Part shown: positions 26,066 through 34,743 of the stretch, piece after piece
Numbering within the stretch: the stretch's first letter is position 1
Layout: every line of letters starts with the position of its first letter
Assembly: GCA_029551925.1 (NCBI GenBank)
Contig: JAKPEO010000124.1
Location: forward strand, 1-64,000
Length of the DNA: 64,000 bases
Direction: 5' to 3'
Source of the DNA: a bacterium
GTDB lineage: Bacteria > JAGOBX01
Notes under the pieces: generated by a model
Told to the model about the DNA's origin: nothing
The model's input: the letters and a program-made list of their open reading frames with translations, nothing else
The model's database searches: none
Position numbers and translations under genes: made by a program

Positions 26066-27499
26066 ATGACAAGATATAAATTATTAGCGATATATCCGCC
26101 GGGTAAAAAATTTCAGCGCGGCGAAGACAGATGTCAAGCGTCAATAGACGACAGTATCACAGTATCGCAGCGCGCATGCAATGATTTAGGATATATTGCC
26201 GCGATAGCGCGATTATATAATTTTGACAGTTATATAATAGATTATCCTTCTGAAAATAAAAATATTGATAATTTAATCGACGATTTAAAAAAAATCAGAC
26301 CTGATATAATTTTTATTTCTTCTACTGACGGAGCATTAATAGACGATTATGAGACATTTAAAATCATCAAACAAATTTTGCCGACCGGTATAATAATCGC
26401 AAAAGGCGCATTATTTTCTACTCTTACTTATAATGACTTAAATGACTATGAAAAATATATTGAGCCACTTGATTATGCAGTAAAAGGCGAAGCAGAAGCG
26501 ACGCTTAATGAATTTTTAAAATATTTTGACGATAAGAGCAAACGCGAAACTGCTTGCGGACTGATTTATAAAAAAGAAAATAAATGGATAATACCTGAAA
26601 AATTAGCGCAACTTGAAAATTTAGATGTTTTGCCGTTTCCGGCGCGCGATTTAATGAAAAATGAATTATATATTAGACCTGACACTGGCAAACCGATGGC
26701 TACAATAGAAAGTTCGCGCGGCTGTCCGGCGAATTGCATATATTGTTTAACACCAATTATTTCAGGAAAAAATGTAAGATACAGGTCTGCTGACAATATA
26801 ATTTCAGAATTAGAAGAATGCATTGCTAAATATAATATTACAGATTTCTTTTTTCGGTCAGACACATTTACAATCAACAAAAAATGGGTCTGCGAATTAT
26901 GCGATAAAATATTAGAAAAAAAAATAAATATCCGCTGGGTCGCCAATGCCCGCGTCAAACCATTAGATAAAGAAACATTAGAAAAAATGAAAAAAGCCGG
27001 ATGCTGGCTCATTGCGTTTGGCATTGAATCCGGATCCGACGAATCCCTTAAAAAAATGAAAAAAGGCGCGACTGTGGAAGATGCTAAAAACTCTGTAAAT
27101 TTAGCAAAAAATGTCGGACTTCAAATTTACGGTTTTTTTATGTTGGGTTTTCCGTGGGAAACTAAAAACGACATAAAAAAAACAATTGATTTCGCTATTG
27201 AATTAGATTGCGATTTCGCTGAATTTCATATTGCTACCGCATTTAAAGGAACAGAATTATATAACTCGATTTCATCTAAAAAAATAAATATCGGCGCTAA
27301 TTATTTCGGCAAGCCGACAGAAACAACTGAAAATTTCACAGTGCAAGAGTTGCTTGATTTCCGCAGACAAGCGATAAAAAAATTCTATTTGCGACCGAGA
27401 TACATTTATAAAAAACTCAAAAAAATACGAAATTTCTATCAATTAAAAACATATATATTTTACGGACTGAAAACATTAAAATTAATTTTTAAAAAATAA
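26066..27499 (+). CDS. B12-binding-domain radical SAM protein
   Basis: A 477-residue enzyme. The N-terminal about 150 residues resemble a cobalamin-binding Rossmann domain (IRPDIIFISSTDG, YAVKGEAEATLNEF). The radical SAM core has the cluster motif C-x3-C-x2-C in SRGCPANCIYCLT (near 218), then FFFRSDTFTINKKWV and AFGIESGSDESLKKMKKG. Such enzymes often methylate or rearrange unreactive carbons in lipids, sugars or natural products. The substrate cannot be told. It sits alone on the plus strand, ahead of panD, which has its own promoter. Confidence 0.88.
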   Translation: MTRYKLLAIYPPGKKFQRGEDRCQASIDDSITVSQRACNDLGYIAAIARLYNFDSYIIDYPSENKNIDNLIDDLKKIRPDIIFISSTDGALIDDYETFKIIKQILPTGIIIAKGALFSTLTYNDLNDYEKYIEPLDYAVKGEAEATLNEFLKYFDDKSKRETACGLIYKKENKWIIPEKLAQLENLDVLPFPARDLMKNELYIRPDTGKPMATIESSRGCPANCIYCLTPIISGKNVRYRSADNIISELEECIAKYNITDFFFRSDTFTINKKWVCELCDKILEKKINIRWVANARVKPLDKETLEKMKKAGCWLIAFGIESGSDESLKKMKKGATVEDAKNSVNLAKNVGLQIYGFFMLGFPWETKNDIKKTIDFAIELDCDFAEFHIATAFKGTELYNSISSKKINIGANYFGKPTETTENFTVQELLDFRRQAIKKFYLRPRYIYKKLKKIRNFYQLKTYIFYGLKTLKLIFKK

Positions 27500-27506
27500 T
27501 TTTTTA

Positions 27507-27535
27507 TTGACAAATGACTATTTTTTTGATATACA
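27507..27535 (+). promoter_or_regulatory. Likely promoter of panD
   Basis: TTGACA (27507-27512), a 17-base spacer and TATACA (27530-27535) lie about 43 bases before the panD ATG. This is a close match to a sigma-70 type promoter. Confidence 0.6.
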
Positions 27536-27578
27536 ATTTTTTAATTTTTTTTAAGGATAATTTATAAGGAACAAAAAA

Positions 27579-27938
27579 ATGCTTATACCTTTTTTAAAAG
27601 CGAAAATACATAATGCAGCAGTAACAAAAAGCGAACTCGATTATGAAGGCAGCATATCAATAGACGAAAATATAATCAATCAAGCCGGCTTGCAAGAATT
27701 TGAAAAAGTACTAGTTGTAAATAAAAATAACGGCGCGCGCTTTGAGACTTATATAATCAAAGCACCTGCCGGCTCAAAAGAATTTGGCATTAACGGCGCT
27801 GCTGCGAGATTAGCAATGGTTGGCGATAAAATTATTATTTTCAGTTTTGCTTTATTCTCGCCAGAAGAACTAAAAAATCACAAACCCAAAATTCTCATAT
27901 ACTCGCAAGAAACAGACTCATTCATCGAAAAAAAATAA
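27579..27938 (+). CDS. panD: Aspartate 1-decarboxylase proenzyme
   Basis: Makes beta-alanine from L-aspartate for pantothenate and CoA. The 119-residue pyruvoyl enzyme keeps the self-cleavage site Gly24-Ser25 in YEGSISID; Ser25 becomes the pyruvoyl group. The substrate loop has NNGARFETYIIKAP and the core has NGAAARLAMVGDKIIIFSF. Other pan genes are not in the window. Confidence 0.96.
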   Translation: MLIPFLKAKIHNAAVTKSELDYEGSISIDENIINQAGLQEFEKVLVVNKNNGARFETYIIKAPAGSKEFGINGAAARLAMVGDKIIIFSFALFSPEELKNHKPKILIYSQETDSFIEKK

Positions 27939-28154
27939 TTTTTCATAAATTAATTTTACGCTACGCGGTTAACATTTTTTTAGTGTTTCGCAGGGGAACG
28001 GCATATTTTTCACGCAAGATGCTTAATTTATAATTATTTATTCATATTTATTGGTTATTAAACAATATTGGTCATTTTTAGAAGTGCACACTCCAAAATA
28101 AAAATATCGTCATTCTCTATTTTTTATTTTTTTTTGCAAAAATTGAACTAAAAT
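27939..28154. other. Convergent intergenic segment without a recognised element
   Basis: It lies between the 3' ends of panD (plus) and yjbQ (minus). A slightly GC-richer patch at about 27957-28020 has an open minus-strand frame (LREKYAVPLRNTKKMLTA) with no start or context. I see no clear terminator or RNA gene. Confidence 0.4.
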
Positions 28155-28547
28155 TTACAGGCATTTGACAAAAACTGTGCGAGCGCGCGGTCCGTCAAAT
28201 TCGCAAAAATAAATGCCTTGCCAAGTGCCTAATAATAACTGATTATTTTCAATGATAATTGTTTCACTTGTGCCTACCAAACTTGATTTAATATGCGCTG
28301 CTGAATTGCCTTCTGAATGCTGGTAATTATCTGACAGCGGCACAATTTTATTCAATTCATAGATTATATCTCGCTGCACTGTCGGGTCAGCGTTTTCATT
28401 TATAGTAATCGCCGCTGTTGTATGCGGAGTATATACCACGCAAAGCCCTGAGGATATTTTAGTTTGTCGCACATATTTTTCAACTTCATCTGTAATATCT
28501 ATTAATTCATTATTTCGCGTTGTTTTTAGTGAAAATTTGAATAACAT
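28155..28547 (-). CDS. yjbQ: YjbQ family (UPF0047) protein
   Basis: A 130-residue single-domain protein with the family hallmarks YTPHTTAAITINENADP, HSEGNSAAHIKSSLVG and LLLGTWQGIYFCEFDGPR. Members show weak thiamine-phosphate synthase activity and have a conserved His/Asp/Glu site; the physiological role is not settled. AAGGAG sits upstream of the ATG. It follows the antiporter gene on the same strand with a 46-base gap. Confidence 0.95.
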   Translation of the reverse strand: MLFKFSLKTTRNNELIDITDEVEKYVRQTKISSGLCVVYTPHTTAAITINENADPTVQRDIIYELNKIVPLSDNYQHSEGNSAAHIKSSLVGTSETIIIENNQLLLGTWQGIYFCEFDGPRARTVFVKCL

Positions 28548-28593
28548 TTTATTATATTAACTCCTTTATTTTTTTAATTTTGTTTCAAACTCG

Positions 28594-31077
28594 CTATTTA
28601 TTATTTAATCGCTCAATAAAATCATCATAATTTTTAGATTTTAATAATACTTCGGTAAATTTTGGAATCTGCACTGTTTTTGATATTTCTGCCAGCATAT
28701 TCAAATGACTTTCAGCTTTGACATTTTCAGGCGAAAGTAAAATTATCAATATTTTCGGCTTAATAACATTATCCAAACTCAAATCAAAACCAACTTGATT
28801 TGTATAAATATAAATCTGAAAATTTTCTATTTTATTGGTGTGAATATGTATCAAAACAATATATTCATTTAATTCAATAGGTATATCCCGCGCTGCAGAT
28901 ATTAATTTTCTCAAAAGTTCTTTTTTATTTTCTATTTGAATATTCAAAACTAAATCATTTAATAATTCCAGAATATCGTTCTTATCATAATTAAAACAAA
29001 TATTTTGCCGAGTTATAAAATTCAATAGCGGCACTTCAAATTTTTTGATTTCTTCATATTCAATTTCGCTAATATTTGAATAAGGATAAATCATAATAAA
29101 ATTATTATTTTTAAATTTTTTTGCGATATTTTCCGGCATTCTATCGAAACTCGAACGCCAAGCCAATTTTCCCTGCCGCGCTATCATCTGAATAATAGTA
29201 TCTCCCGGAATAACTATTTCATTTAATACATCAATAATTTTTTTCCAACTTGTAATTTTAAAAAATTTTGCATTCATTTTCGGTTTAATATTATTTATTA
29301 ACTCCAATAATTCATTTTCAGTTTCACATATTACTAATAATTCAGCATTTATCGCTAATATCAATGCCTTCAATTCATTTAATGATTCAATAAAACCATT
29401 TTGCTTGTGTATCAGCGGCGGAATTATCAATATAATTCTTTTTGTCAAATTTATCTGTTCGACTATCCGCAGAAAAAATATCATTTCATTGCTTTGAATT
29501 ATATAACTTTTTATCTCGTCTTTATACAATTGTTGATAACTACTTTTTTCTGATGACCAGCCAAATATGACTTTTGTTATACGATTTTCTCTAATCATTT
29601 TTACAAGCGCATTTTTAACATTTATATCTATTGCAGTCAAAGGTAGCGCATTTTTCTTAACACTGTTTATACGTATTACTGCTTTTGTTAATAGATTTTC
29701 GCCTTTTATTAAATTCTGCTCTACATCCGGCCCGTCTATCACTATATTTGCTAAATAAATAGATTCATTATTATTTTTATGTAAAAGCATAGCAAAATGC
29801 ACTAAATTATTCATTGTATTAGGATTTTTCAATGTCACTAATATTCTATCTAAATATTTTTGTTCTTTAAAACAAAATTTATTTTTTTCTTCTATTATTA
29901 TTTTTCGCGCAGACCAATCTGTGACATAGCCGCCTATCAAACAAGTCACTAATATCATAATTATTGCGCCAGTTAAATACGCTTCTGTAAATATTCCTAA
30001 TTTATATGATACTAATATTGCGGCTAATGTCGCTGCAGCTTGGTTTACACTTAATCCATACATTAAATTGCATTCATTTCTTGAAAATTTCATAATTCTA
30101 ACAAATATATCAGCGGCAAAATATTTCGATATTATCGCTACTATAATCATTGTAACTATTACTTTAATAGTATGCGCGTCGCTGAATATTAATTTCGGAT
30201 TAATTATCATTCCGACTGACAGTAAAAAAAACGGAATAAATAACGCATTTCCGATAAATTGTATTCTATGCATCAGCACGCTATTTTCAGGTATTAATGA
30301 ATTTAATATTATGCCTGTAAAAAATGCGCCGACTATCGGCTCTAATCCCACTAAATGCGAAACAAACGCGCTACTGAATAACATAGCCAATACGAACACA
30401 TATTCTTCCACCCCTAATTCTGTTGAAAATTTTCTAAAAAACCAAGTGCTTAATTTCGGTAAAAATTTAAAAGACAATACAACATACACAACGCAGAACA
30501 AAAAAAACTTTAACCAAAAAATATATGTAATTTCTCCGACTCTCATTCGTATCACAATTGCTAATATTATCATTGCTAACACATCAGTTATTATTGTGCC
30601 ACTAATGGTAGTGTTAACCGCTCGATGTTTAGTAATTCCCAATCTGCTTACAATAGGATATGAAATTAATGTATGCGATGAAAACATACTCGCTAATAAT
30701 ATTGAATACGCTAAATTTTCTATTCCTAAAATATACAGTCCGGCAATCACTCCTAAAACCAGCGGAATTATAAAAGTAAAAAATCCGTATAATAAACTAT
30801 AATGTTTGTTTTTTTTAACTTGTTGAAGGTCTATTTCTAATCCGGCTTGAAACATTATATATAACAATCCTATTGTGCCTAATAATTCTATTGCTTGGTC
30901 GCGCTCTAAAATGTGTAATATATGACTACCAAATATCGTGCCTGCTATTAATAATCCGACTATATCCGGCATTTTCAAAAACCGCGATATAATCGGCGCT
31001 ATCAACACAATTAACATAACAATAGCAAATATTAAGACCGGATTATGAACAGGAAACATATTTTGAAACATAACCAT
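28594..31077 (-). CDS. CPA2-type cation/proton antiporter with C-terminal EIIA-like domain
   Basis: An 827-residue membrane protein. The first about 400 residues hold some 12 helices of the monovalent cation:proton antiporter-2 fold (FLKMPDIVGLLIAGTIFG, LGTIGLLYIMFQAGLEID, LVGLEPIVGAFFTGIILN). A cytoplasmic region of about 270 residues looks like UspA-type domains. The last about 130 residues resemble PTS EIIA type 2 (LLNDLVLNIQIENKKELL, ILLSPENVKAESHLNMLAEI). A His in IHTNKIENF may align with the phosphorylation site. Na+ or K+ export is likely. No good ribosome binding site precedes either ATG (31077 or 31071). Confidence 0.88.
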   Translation of the reverse strand: MVMFQNMFPVHNPVLIFAIVMLIVLIAPIISRFLKMPDIVGLLIAGTIFGSHILHILERDQAIELLGTIGLLYIMFQAGLEIDLQQVKKNKHYSLLYGFFTFIIPLVLGVIAGLYILGIENLAYSILLASMFSSHTLISYPIVSRLGITKHRAVNTTISGTIITDVLAMIILAIVIRMRVGEITYIFWLKFFLFCVVYVVLSFKFLPKLSTWFFRKFSTELGVEEYVFVLAMLFSSAFVSHLVGLEPIVGAFFTGIILNSLIPENSVLMHRIQFIGNALFIPFFLLSVGMIINPKLIFSDAHTIKVIVTMIIVAIISKYFAADIFVRIMKFSRNECNLMYGLSVNQAAATLAAILVSYKLGIFTEAYLTGAIIMILVTCLIGGYVTDWSARKIIIEEKNKFCFKEQKYLDRILVTLKNPNTMNNLVHFAMLLHKNNNESIYLANIVIDGPDVEQNLIKGENLLTKAVIRINSVKKNALPLTAIDINVKNALVKMIRENRITKVIFGWSSEKSSYQQLYKDEIKSYIIQSNEMIFFLRIVEQINLTKRIILIIPPLIHKQNGFIESLNELKALILAINAELLVICETENELLELINNIKPKMNAKFFKITSWKKIIDVLNEIVIPGDTIIQMIARQGKLAWRSSFDRMPENIAKKFKNNNFIMIYPYSNISEIEYEEIKKFEVPLLNFITRQNICFNYDKNDILELLNDLVLNIQIENKKELLRKLISAARDIPIELNEYIVLIHIHTNKIENFQIYIYTNQVGFDLSLDNVIKPKILIILLSPENVKAESHLNMLAEISKTVQIPKFTEVLLKSKNYDDFIERLNNK

Positions 31078-31131
31078 AATTAATATTTAATAATAAAATA
31101 TTTAAATTTCAAGTTTTTTATTAAAAAAAAC

Positions 31132-31159
31132 TTGCTTTTAAAAAAAAAATTAGTAAAAT
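31132..31159 (+). promoter_or_regulatory. Possible promoter of the EF-G-like gene
   Basis: TTGCTT (31132-31137), 16 bases, TAAAAT (31154-31159), about 45 bases before the ATG at 31204. The match is moderate. Confidence 0.4.
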
Positions 31160-31203
31160 CAATCGAATTATCTATTTATTTTTTTTTGAGGAGTGAAAAC
31201 ACA

Positions 31204-33303
31204 ATGAAACAATTTGACCCGAAAAATATCAGAAATGTTGCGCTATTATCTCACAGCGGCGCAGGAAAAACAACATTATTAGAACAATTATTATTCAACA
31301 AAAAAATAATCAATAGATTAGGCAACGTGGCTGACGGCACATCGCAAGTAGATTTTTTGCCTTTTGAAATTGAAAAAAAAATATCATTAACGTCAAAAGT
31401 TTTTCCTATCGAAGAAAAAGAAATAAAAATAAATATGATAGATACGCCCGGCTATCCTGATTTTATCGGCGATTCAATCGGTGCTATAACAGTATGCGAA
31501 AATGCAGTGATACTAATTGACGCGCAAGCAGGCGTGCAAATACATACTTTAAAATTATGGAAGGTCTTGAAAGATTATCAAAAATCGAAATTAATATTTG
31601 TTAATAAAATGGATATAGAAAACGCGTCGTTTCAAAAATGTATGGATTCAATAACCAAACAATTAACTGACAAAGCAGTAGCCATTCAAATACCTGTTGG
31701 CGAAGGCGCAAAATTTGAAGGCATTATTGACTTAATAAAAATGAAATTTTATAAAGCCAAAGCAGACCGCACGCCGCCTGAAATTTTAGATATTCCAGAT
31801 AATCTAAAAGATATAGTCGAAGATTACCGCACAAAAATCATAGATGCAGTCGCAGTTACAGATGACGCTATGATGGAAAGATATTTAAACGGCGAAACAT
31901 TGAGCGAGCAGGAGATATTTGAACAATTAAAAAAAGCGATTATTAATGATTTGTTAGTGCCTGTATTATGCGGCTCATCAATAAAAAATTGCGGTTTAAA
32001 TAATTTATTTGAAAAATTTATAGCTATGTGCGCGTCGCCATTAGATAGAAAAATCATCGAAATGGAAAATTCTAATAATCCCGAAGAAAAAGCGGAGATA
32101 GACATAACAGCGCAGCAGCCATTTGCCGGATTAGTTTTCAAAACAGTGGTTGAAGACCATTTAGGCGAAATGTCATATATTAAATGTTTTTGCGGAACAT
32201 TAAAAGCCGGAGACGAAGTATTAAATTCACGAACAGGCACAAAAGAGCGAATTAACCAGATTACCGCAATGGTCGGTAAAAACCGCATAGATTTAGGCGA
32301 ATTAGCAACTGGCGATATCGGAGTATTAGTAAAACTAAAAGATACAAAAGTCGGGGATACTTTAAAAAATAGTTCATTTTCTTATAATTTTAAAGCGATC
32401 AATTTTCCAAAACCAGTATTATTCAATGCTATCAAAGCAGAAAACAAAAAAGACCAAGAGAAATTAACAAGCACAATAATTGCGCTGTCTCAATCTGATC
32501 CTACTATAAAGGTTTTTACTGATAAAGTTTTTAATGAATTCATTATAAGCGGTATGGGCGAAGCGCAGTTGGATTTATTGCTAAAAAAAGCAAAACAAAA
32601 GACAAATATTAATTTTGAAATTACTCCGCCGCGCGTGCCTTATCGCGAAACTATCAAGAAAAAAGTCGAAGCGCAAGGAAAATACAAAAAACAATCTGGC
32701 GGACGCGGACAATACGGCGATTGTCATATAAGAGTAGAGCCGCTGCCGCGCGGACAAGGCGTAGAATTTGTCGATGAAATATTCGGCGGCGCAATACCTG
32801 CAAAATATGTGCCGGCAGTAGAAAAAGGCGTACGCGACGCGTTGAATCGCGGATATACAGCTGGCTATCCAATAGTTGATGTAAAAGTCGCTGTTTATGA
32901 CGGCACTTATCATGATGTTGATTCTTCTGATTTGGCATTTCAAATTGCCGGGTCATTTGCAGTTAAAGCAATATGCGAAAAATGTCAGCCGGTAATTTTA
33001 GAGCCGATTTATAATTTAGAAGTAAGCATCCCAGAATCATATATGGGCGATGTTATTGGCGATATAAATTCACGACGCGGTAAAATTTTAGGTATGGACT
33101 CAAACGAAGGAATCAGCATAGTAAAAGCGCAAGTGCCTGAACGAGAATTACACAGATACGCTACTGACCTTCGCTCTTTAACACGCGGACAAGGAGATTT
33201 TGAAACTTCGTTCTCTCATTATGAAGAAGCGCCGATGGATGTAGCAAAAAAAATTATCGCGGAAGCAGAACAATATCGTAAAGAAGCTGAAGAAGCAAAA
33301 TAA
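31204..33303 (+). CDS. Elongation factor G-like translational GTPase
   Basis: A 699-residue GTPase with the five-domain EF-G layout. I start it at the ATG at 31204, which has GAGGAG 8 bases upstream and aligns with the family; an upstream frame adds 24 unlikely residues. The P-loop is SHSGAGKT, switch II is DTPGYPDF and the base motif NKMD. Canonical EF-G has AHIDAGKT and DTPGHVDF, with His in switch II. Tyr here, and the altered switch I (DGTSQVDFLPFEIEKK), place it with the EF-G-like paralogues found in Thermotoga and others. Its function is less certain than that of EF-G; a true fusA may lie elsewhere. A terminator follows. Confidence 0.88.
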   Translation: MKQFDPKNIRNVALLSHSGAGKTTLLEQLLFNKKIINRLGNVADGTSQVDFLPFEIEKKISLTSKVFPIEEKEIKINMIDTPGYPDFIGDSIGAITVCENAVILIDAQAGVQIHTLKLWKVLKDYQKSKLIFVNKMDIENASFQKCMDSITKQLTDKAVAIQIPVGEGAKFEGIIDLIKMKFYKAKADRTPPEILDIPDNLKDIVEDYRTKIIDAVAVTDDAMMERYLNGETLSEQEIFEQLKKAIINDLLVPVLCGSSIKNCGLNNLFEKFIAMCASPLDRKIIEMENSNNPEEKAEIDITAQQPFAGLVFKTVVEDHLGEMSYIKCFCGTLKAGDEVLNSRTGTKERINQITAMVGKNRIDLGELATGDIGVLVKLKDTKVGDTLKNSSFSYNFKAINFPKPVLFNAIKAENKKDQEKLTSTIIALSQSDPTIKVFTDKVFNEFIISGMGEAQLDLLLKKAKQKTNINFEITPPRVPYRETIKKKVEAQGKYKKQSGGRGQYGDCHIRVEPLPRGQGVEFVDEIFGGAIPAKYVPAVEKGVRDALNRGYTAGYPIVDVKVAVYDGTYHDVDSSDLAFQIAGSFAVKAICEKCQPVILEPIYNLEVSIPESYMGDVIGDINSRRGKILGMDSNEGISIVKAQVPERELHRYATDLRSLTRGQGDFETSFSHYEEAPMDVAKKIIAEAEQYRKEAEEAK

Positions 33304-33330
33304 AATAATTTTAAATTTTATTTTTTATAT

Positions 33331-33363
33331 TGCAGCCGCATTTTTTTCAGCGGCTGCATTTTT
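33331..33363 (+). terminator. Rho-independent terminator after the EF-G-like gene
   Basis: TGCAGCCGC (33331-33339) pairs with GCGGCTGCA (33350-33358) around a 10-base loop and is followed by a T-run. It begins 28 bases after the stop codon. Confidence 0.9.
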
Positions 33364-33378
33364 AATTTATAAAAATTT

Positions 33379-34743
33379 ATGTATATAACGCATTCTGATA
33401 TTGACAAAAAAACAATACTCGACGCTGTCGGCGTAAATTCAATAGCAGATTTATTTTCAGATATCCCGCGCCAAATTTTTATTGCTGATAAATTCAATCA
33501 AATATTAAATCTAAAATCTTCAAGTTTATTGGAATTATCAAATGAACTTAAAAAAATAGAAAACAAAACTAAATTTAAAACTTTATTCGCTGGCGGAGGA
33601 ATATATAATCACTATATCCCGCCAATTGTAGATTTTGTCGCTAATCGCTCGGAATTTTATACTGCTTACACTCCATATCAGCCAGAAATAAGTCAAGGCA
33701 CACTTCAATATATTTACGAATATCAATCGATGATATGCGCACTTACAGGACTCGATATTTCTAATGCATCGCTCTACGACGGAGCAACCGCGCTCTGCGA
33801 AGCGGTCTGGACCGCAAGAAATACTATATCTGATAAAACTAAAAAATATTTGATAATTCCAGAAAATCTAAATTATAGATTTAAAAATGTTTTAAAAACT
33901 TATTATTCTGATAATCCTAATATCGAAATAATTTTTGCGGATTATAATCAAACAACTGGACAAACTGATTATAAACAATTAGAAAATTATCTAAATAACG
34001 CATTTGCCGTAGTTTTTCAATATCCTAATTATTTCGGAATTTTAGAAGATACTGATATATTGCAAAAAATCAATAATTCTAATGATTTTATCAAAATAAT
34101 GGCATTCTATCCGATTGCGGCTGGATTATTAAAAAAACCTGCGGAACTTAATTTTGATATTGCCATAGCAGAAGGGCAGTGTTTCGGCAATCCGATGAAT
34201 TTCGGCGGACCGCTATTAGGTATGTTTGCCGCAAAAAAACAATTCACTCGCAAAATTCCCGGAAGAATAGTAAGCAAAACAATAGATGCTAATAACAATA
34301 CCGCGTTTGTTTTAACTCTTCAAACGCGCGAACAACATATCCGCCGTGAAAATGCCGTGTCTAATATATGCTCAAATGAATCGCTTTGCGCATTGCGAGC
34401 ATTGGTATATTTTTCATATTTGGGCTTTGACGGACTGAAATATTTAGCGCAATTAATTTATTCTCGAACTGAATATCTAAAAAAATGTTTGGCTGAAAAT
34501 ATCAAAGAAAACATTTTTAAATTTTCAGGCGATACATTTAATGAATTTGTGATTGACTTTAAATCGCAAGACAAGATAAACGAGTTTTTCAATATCTGCG
34601 AAGAAAACAATATTGTCCCGGGCATTAATCTGACTAATAAATATAAAAATTTAGATAATTGTTTATTAATATCCAACACTGAACAAAACAGCGTTTCAGA
34701 CATCAATAAATTTGCTGAATTAATAATTAATTTTTTCAAATGA
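33379..34743 (+). CDS. gcvPA: Glycine dehydrogenase (decarboxylating) subunit 1
   Basis: The N-terminal half of the split P-protein of the glycine cleavage system. With subunit 2 it decarboxylates glycine through PLP and passes the aminomethyl group to the H-protein lipoyl arm. The 454-residue protein shows the expected FAGGGIYNHYIPPIVDF, YTPYQPEISQGTLQ and GQCFGNPMNFGGPLLGMFA. It has no visible Shine-Dalgarno sequence; its ATG lies about 20 bases after the terminator. Its TGA overlaps the ATG of gcvPB. gcvT and gcvH are not in the window. Confidence 0.95.
   Translation: MYITHSDIDKKTILDAVGVNSIADLFSDIPRQIFIADKFNQILNLKSSSLLELSNELKKIENKTKFKTLFAGGGIYNHYIPPIVDFVANRSEFYTAYTPYQPEISQGTLQYIYEYQSMICALTGLDISNASLYDGATALCEAVWTARNTISDKTKKYLIIPENLNYRFKNVLKTYYSDNPNIEIIFADYNQTTGQTDYKQLENYLNNAFAVVFQYPNYFGILEDTDILQKINNSNDFIKIMAFYPIAAGLLKKPAELNFDIAIAEGQCFGNPMNFGGPLLGMFAAKKQFTRKIPGRIVSKTIDANNNTAFVLTLQTREQHIRRENAVSNICSNESLCALRALVYFSYLGFDGLKYLAQLIYSRTEYLKKCLAENIKENIFKFSGDTFNEFVIDFKSQDKINEFFNICEENNIVPGINLTNKYKNLDNCLLISNTEQNSVSDINKFAELIINFFK

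Noticed and set aside
26566-27024. Minus-strand frame opposite the radical SAM gene
   Set aside because: The plus-strand protein keeps the cluster Cys motif and full family length; the antisense frame has no motif.
30068-30802. Plus-strand open frame of 244 codons opposite the antiporter gene
   Set aside because: It is the hydrophobic shadow of the membrane domain on the other strand; the minus-strand protein has clear family motifs.
33304-33378. Glycine riboswitch before gcvPA
   Set aside because: The gap is only 75 bases and is filled by the terminator of the preceding gene; no aptamer-like structure fits.
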